From NCBI GenBank assembly GCA_011390565.1, contig JAABSC010000001.1:186001-250000 (forward strand): a stretch of DNA of 64,000 nucleotides, written 5' to 3'. Made by a program: the position numbers and the translations under genes. Position 1 is the first letter of the stretch; every line of letters begins with the position of its first letter. Of the stretch, positions 60,649 through 64,000 are shown one piece after another. Source of the stretch: Thioalkalivibrio paradoxus (GTDB taxonomy: Bacteria; Pseudomonadota; Gammaproteobacteria; Ectothiorhodospirales; Ectothiorhodospiraceae). The notes under the pieces are model-generated. The model worked only from the letters and a program-made list of their open reading frames with translations, was not told where the DNA came from and ran no database searches.

Positions 60649-62136
60649 ATGTCGGAACACCTGTTGCTCGTGGAACGCGGATCGGATTGGAAGGCGCATT
60701 TTCCACCGCTGCCGGTGGTCGCGATCGATGATTACCTGAAGGGGTCCAGCGGAGTCCATGCGCCGAACCTTCGGGTGATCAACCTGTGCCGCAGCACCCG
60801 GTATCTGTCCGAGGGCTATTACGGGTCGCTGTTGGCGGAGGCGCGCGGTCACCGCGTGATCCCCAGTGTCCGCACCCTGCAGGATCTGTCCCGCAAGGCG
60901 ATCTACAGCCTGGATACCGAAGATATCGATCGCAAGGTCGCCCGGGTCCTCGGCCGCAGCAAGGCGGGGCTGCAGCCCACCGCCCTCGAGCTCACGGTGT
61001 TCTTCGGTCAGTGCGCACCCAGGGAAATGCAGGAGATTGCCGCGCAACTCTTCAGCCTGTTCCCGGCGCCCATGTTCAAGGTCGAGTTCCGGCTTCAGGG
61101 GCAGTGGCAGATCCACGCGCTGAAGCCCTTTGCCCTGCACTCCCTGGCGGAGCCGCAGGAAGCCGAATTCTTCAATGCACTCGACGGTTACCTGAAGAAG
61201 CCCTGGCGTCGTCCCCGGGGCGCGAAGAGTCATCGCTACGACCTTGCGATCCTGCACAATCCGGACGAGCAGCTGGCTCCTTCCGACCCGTCGGCACTGA
61301 ACCGTTTCGTTCGTGCGGGCCGGGCCCTGGGTATCGACGTGGAGCTCATTCAGGCACGCGATTTCGGACGGCTCGCCGAATTCGATGCGCTGTTCATCCG
61401 CGAGACCACGCGCATCGACCACTATACGTACCGTTTTGCCCGCAAGGCCGAGGCCGAGGGCATGGTGGTGATCGACGACCCGAATTCCATTCTGCGCTGC
61501 ACGAACAAGGTGTACCTGGCGGAACGGCTGGCGGCTCAGAAGGTGCCCACCCCCAGAACGGTGATTCTGAACCGTGACACCATCCTGAAGGCGGAGGAAC
61601 TGATCGGGTATCCGGTCGTGCTGAAGATCCCGGATGGAAGCTTCTCTCGCGGGGTGTTCAAGGCGAGCAACCGTTCGGAACTGGAGTCCATCGCGAAAAA
61701 GCTCCTGAAGGAGAGCGACCTGATCCTGGCACAGGAATTCGTGTACACGGACTTCGACTGGCGCATCGGCGTACTCAACAAGCGTCCGGTGTATGCCTCG
61801 CAGTACTTCATGTCGCGAAAACACTGGCAGATCGTGAATCACGAGGCCAAGGGCGGCCCAAGGCATGGGGGTTTCCGCACCGTCGATATCGCCGAGGCGC
61901 CGGGTCCGGTGGTGCGCACGGCGGTGAAGGCCGCCAACCTCATTGGCGACGGCCTCTATGGTGTCGATCTGAAGGTCACCGATCGGGGCGTGATGGTGAT
62001 CGAAGTTAATGACAACCCCAACCTAGATGCAGGTGTCGAGGACAAGATCCTGGGCGAGGTGCTTTACCGGACTTTGATGGAGGACTTCATCCGCCGGCTG
62101 GATATCGCGCGGCGCAGCCAGGCGGCCTCGACATGA
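60649..62136 (+). CDS. RimK-family ATP-grasp ligase with N-terminal RLAN-like domain
   Basis: N-terminal INLCRSTRYLSEGYYGSLLAEARGHRVIPS; ATP-grasp GYPVVLKIPDGSFSRGVFKA, GDGLYGVDLKV, VMVIEVNDNPNLDAGVED. Confidence 0.88.
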   Translation: MSEHLLLVERGSDWKAHFPPLPVVAIDDYLKGSSGVHAPNLRVINLCRSTRYLSEGYYGSLLAEARGHRVIPSVRTLQDLSRKAIYSLDTEDIDRKVARVLGRSKAGLQPTALELTVFFGQCAPREMQEIAAQLFSLFPAPMFKVEFRLQGQWQIHALKPFALHSLAEPQEAEFFNALDGYLKKPWRRPRGAKSHRYDLAILHNPDEQLAPSDPSALNRFVRAGRALGIDVELIQARDFGRLAEFDALFIRETTRIDHYTYRFARKAEAEGMVVIDDPNSILRCTNKVYLAERLAAQKVPTPRTVILNRDTILKAEELIGYPVVLKIPDGSFSRGVFKASNRSELESIAKKLLKESDLILAQEFVYTDFDWRIGVLNKRPVYASQYFMSRKHWQIVNHEAKGGPRHGGFRTVDIAEAPGPVVRTAVKAANLIGDGLYGVDLKVTDRGVMVIEVNDNPNLDAGVEDKILGEVLYRTLMEDFIRRLDIARRSQAAST

Positions 62137-62176
62137 CGAACGGAACGGAGATCGGATTTCGAGCGCAACGCCCGCT

Positions 62177-64000
62177 TCAGGTCCCCGGTGCGGAGCCGGG
62201 CGACGAGCCGTCGCGCTGGACTCCAGCCTCCGCCCGGGTGATCGGCACCATGTCACGAACGTGCAGGTCCATCTGCGGGTAGGCGATCTCGATTCCCTTT
62301 TTCCGGAACTCGCGGATGATCGCGCGGTGCAGGTCACTGACGGTGACCAGGCGCTCTTTCATCTGGCTGACGTAGATGCGCAGTTCGAAGTTCAGGGTGC
62401 TGTCACCGAAACTCAGAAACAGGACGGACGGTGCCGGATCGGTCATTACCGTCGGATGGGCTCCGGCGACCTCGCCCAGCGTGGCGATGACCGCATCGAC
62501 ATCGGCATCGTAGCTGACGCCCAGCGGGATCACGATCCGGGTCATGGTGTCGGAGAGCGTCCAGTTGATCAGCCGCTCGGTGATGAACGTCTTGTTCGGT
62601 ACCACGATCTCCCGGTTGTCCCAGTCCATGATGGTGGTCGCGCGCGTGCGGATCTTGGTGACCGTCCCGCTGTATTCGCCGATGGTGATGGTGTCGCCCA
62701 CCCGCACGGGCCGCTCGAACAGCATGATGATGCCCGATACGAAGTTTGCGACGACCTCCTGCAGTCCGAATCCGAGACCCAGTGTCAGCGCCGCCACCAT
62801 CCACTGCAGTTCGCTCCAGCGCAGACCGAGCAGGGAAAACACGCTGATGACGGCCACGACGGCCAACAGGTATCGCAGCAGGGTGGTGATCGTGTACCGG
62901 CCGGCGGCATCCATGCGGGTGCTGCGCGACAGCAGGATCTCGACGAGCCCCGGCAGGTTGCGGGCGGCGAGGGTGAACAACACTCCCAGGAAGATCGCCA
63001 GCATGAAGTCCTGCAGGCTCACCCGGCTGAGGATCTCCGTTTCGCCCACCACGATCGTTCTGGACCAGAGGGTCACGCGCTCCAGCCAGGTCAGCGCGGG
63101 AAGGATATCCGCCCAGACCCAGAACAGCGCCAGCACCACCGCGGCTCCCGTAGTCACCCGCAGCAGGGTGCGGGTCTGCAGATTGATGTTCTCCAGACTC
63201 AGATGCGGCTCGGGCACATCGATGACCGCGCCCTCGCCGACCTGGGCAGCGGCTTCCAGCACGGCCGCCTTGGCGCGCTGCTCACGCATCCGCTGCAGCT
63301 GCAATCGGGCTTCGCTCAGCACCAGGGCTCGGGCCGCCAGGCTGTAACCGAGCCACACGGCCGCAAGCACCACCCCGGTGTTGATGGCGCGTTGCAGCAT
63401 CTCGCCTACCGTGAGCAGGTAACCCGCCAGTGTCAGCAGCGCCAGCCCCAATGCAAAGGCGGTCAGTGCAAGGCGGGCCATGCGCCGCTTGCGATCCGCG
63501 TTCGGGGCGGCGGAGGGATCCGGGAATGGCGCCAGCATGCGCCAGGTGAACCACCCGGAGAGCAGTGCGGCGGCCAGCAGCGCCATGCGTCCGAATACGT
63601 CCCTGACGTCATCGCTGGGATGTCCGAAGGACAGGGTAATGACCATGAGCACCAGCAGTTGGCTCGGGAGAAACCAGGCGAGATGACGTCGCAGACGCCG
63701 CAGGATGACCGGGTTCCAGGCGAAATGAACCGTGCCGATCCCGTTGCGGCTGCTGATCAGCAGCAACAGGTGTCCGGCCAACCACCAGACCGACAGGCTG
63801 AAGAACACGGCCGAGAGGATCTCGACACCGGGCCCGATCTCCGGGAGTTGCTGCAGGCGATAGGCGCTGGCACCGAGCAGCACTGGAACGGGGAGCGCGC
63901 GGAGCAGGCTCCAGCCGATCGCCTGCACGGTCAGCCCGATGCGGTCGCTGAACCGATGCCGGGTCTTTTCCGCCAGTCGGTCCAGATGCTCTGGTGTGCG
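62177..64000 (-). CDS. Mechanosensitive ion channel (MscS/MscK superfamily), 5' end beyond window
   Basis: WMVAALTLGLGFGLQEVVANFVSGIIMLFERPVRVGDTITIGEYSGTVTKIRTRATTIMDWDNREIVVPNKTFI; frame open to the window edge. Confidence 0.92.
   Translation of the reverse strand, partial: RTPEHLDRLAEKTRHRFSDRIGLTVQAIGWSLLRALPVPVLLGASAYRLQQLPEIGPGVEILSAVFFSLSVWWLAGHLLLLISSRNGIGTVHFAWNPVILRRLRRHLAWFLPSQLLVLMVITLSFGHPSDDVRDVFGRMALLAAALLSGWFTWRMLAPFPDPSAAPNADRKRRMARLALTAFALGLALLTLAGYLLTVGEMLQRAINTGVVLAAVWLGYSLAARALVLSEARLQLQRMREQRAKAAVLEAAAQVGEGAVIDVPEPHLSLENINLQTRTLLRVTTGAAVVLALFWVWADILPALTWLERVTLWSRTIVVGETEILSRVSLQDFMLAIFLGVLFTLAARNLPGLVEILLSRSTRMDAAGRYTITTLLRYLLAVVAVISVFSLLGLRWSELQWMVAALTLGLGFGLQEVVANFVSGIIMLFERPVRVGDTITIGEYSGTVTKIRTRATTIMDWDNREIVVPNKTFITERLINWTLSDTMTRIVIPLGVSYDADVDAVIATLGEVAGAHPTVMTDPAPSVLFLSFGDSTLNFELRIYVSQMKERLVTVSDLHRAIIREFRKKGIEIAYPQMDLHVRDMVPITRAEAGVQRDGSSPGSAPGT

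Noticed and set aside
58903-61866. 987-aa minus-strand ORF antisense to the repeat protein, GNAT-C39 and most of the RimK-type gene
   Set aside because: Composition (R/H/Q/P-rich, no recognisable domain) is typical of shadow ORFs in high-GC DNA; the plus strand carries clear protein families in the same region. It also overlaps the argA 5' end.

Overview
This 64 kb window is high-GC, gene-dense bacterial chromosome, almost certainly gammaproteobacterial. It consists mostly of housekeeping genes in compact, often translationally coupled operons. I see no rRNA, tRNA, CRISPR array, transposase or phage module. Recognisable blocks: tandem Slp lipoproteins; oxyR; ABC-F (YheS type); gshA; an RND efflux pair; msrB; a bifunctional sucrose-phosphate synthase/phosphatase; argB-dut-coaBC-radC; a short biotin operon (membrane protein-bioB-bioF-dsrE-like) divergent from comF; ubiA; aroE-hemB-hemF-tsaC; topA-smg-dprA-lysM divergent from def-fmt-rsmB-DUF4390-ntrYX-trkA; msrA; an amidoligase plus C26 amidotransferase pair; folB-folK; a nitrogen-regulated glnK-amtB unit; fetAB; argA; and a truncated MscS/MscK channel at the right edge. 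The best candidate for an undescribed system is at 59.1-62.1 kb. There a small Sec-type secreted protein made of eleven 8-residue GPGGPxYx repeats (silk-like, Cys/Tyr-rich) lies directly upstream of a GNAT acetyltransferase fused to a C39-like peptidase and a RimK-family ATP-grasp ligase. Other points worth checking are a sigma-54 promoter with paired NtrC-like sites before glnK, an NtrX-like regulator lacking the GAFTGA loop, and a dispersed palindromic intergenic repeat present three times. All calls are from reading the sequence and ORF translations; no database search was run.
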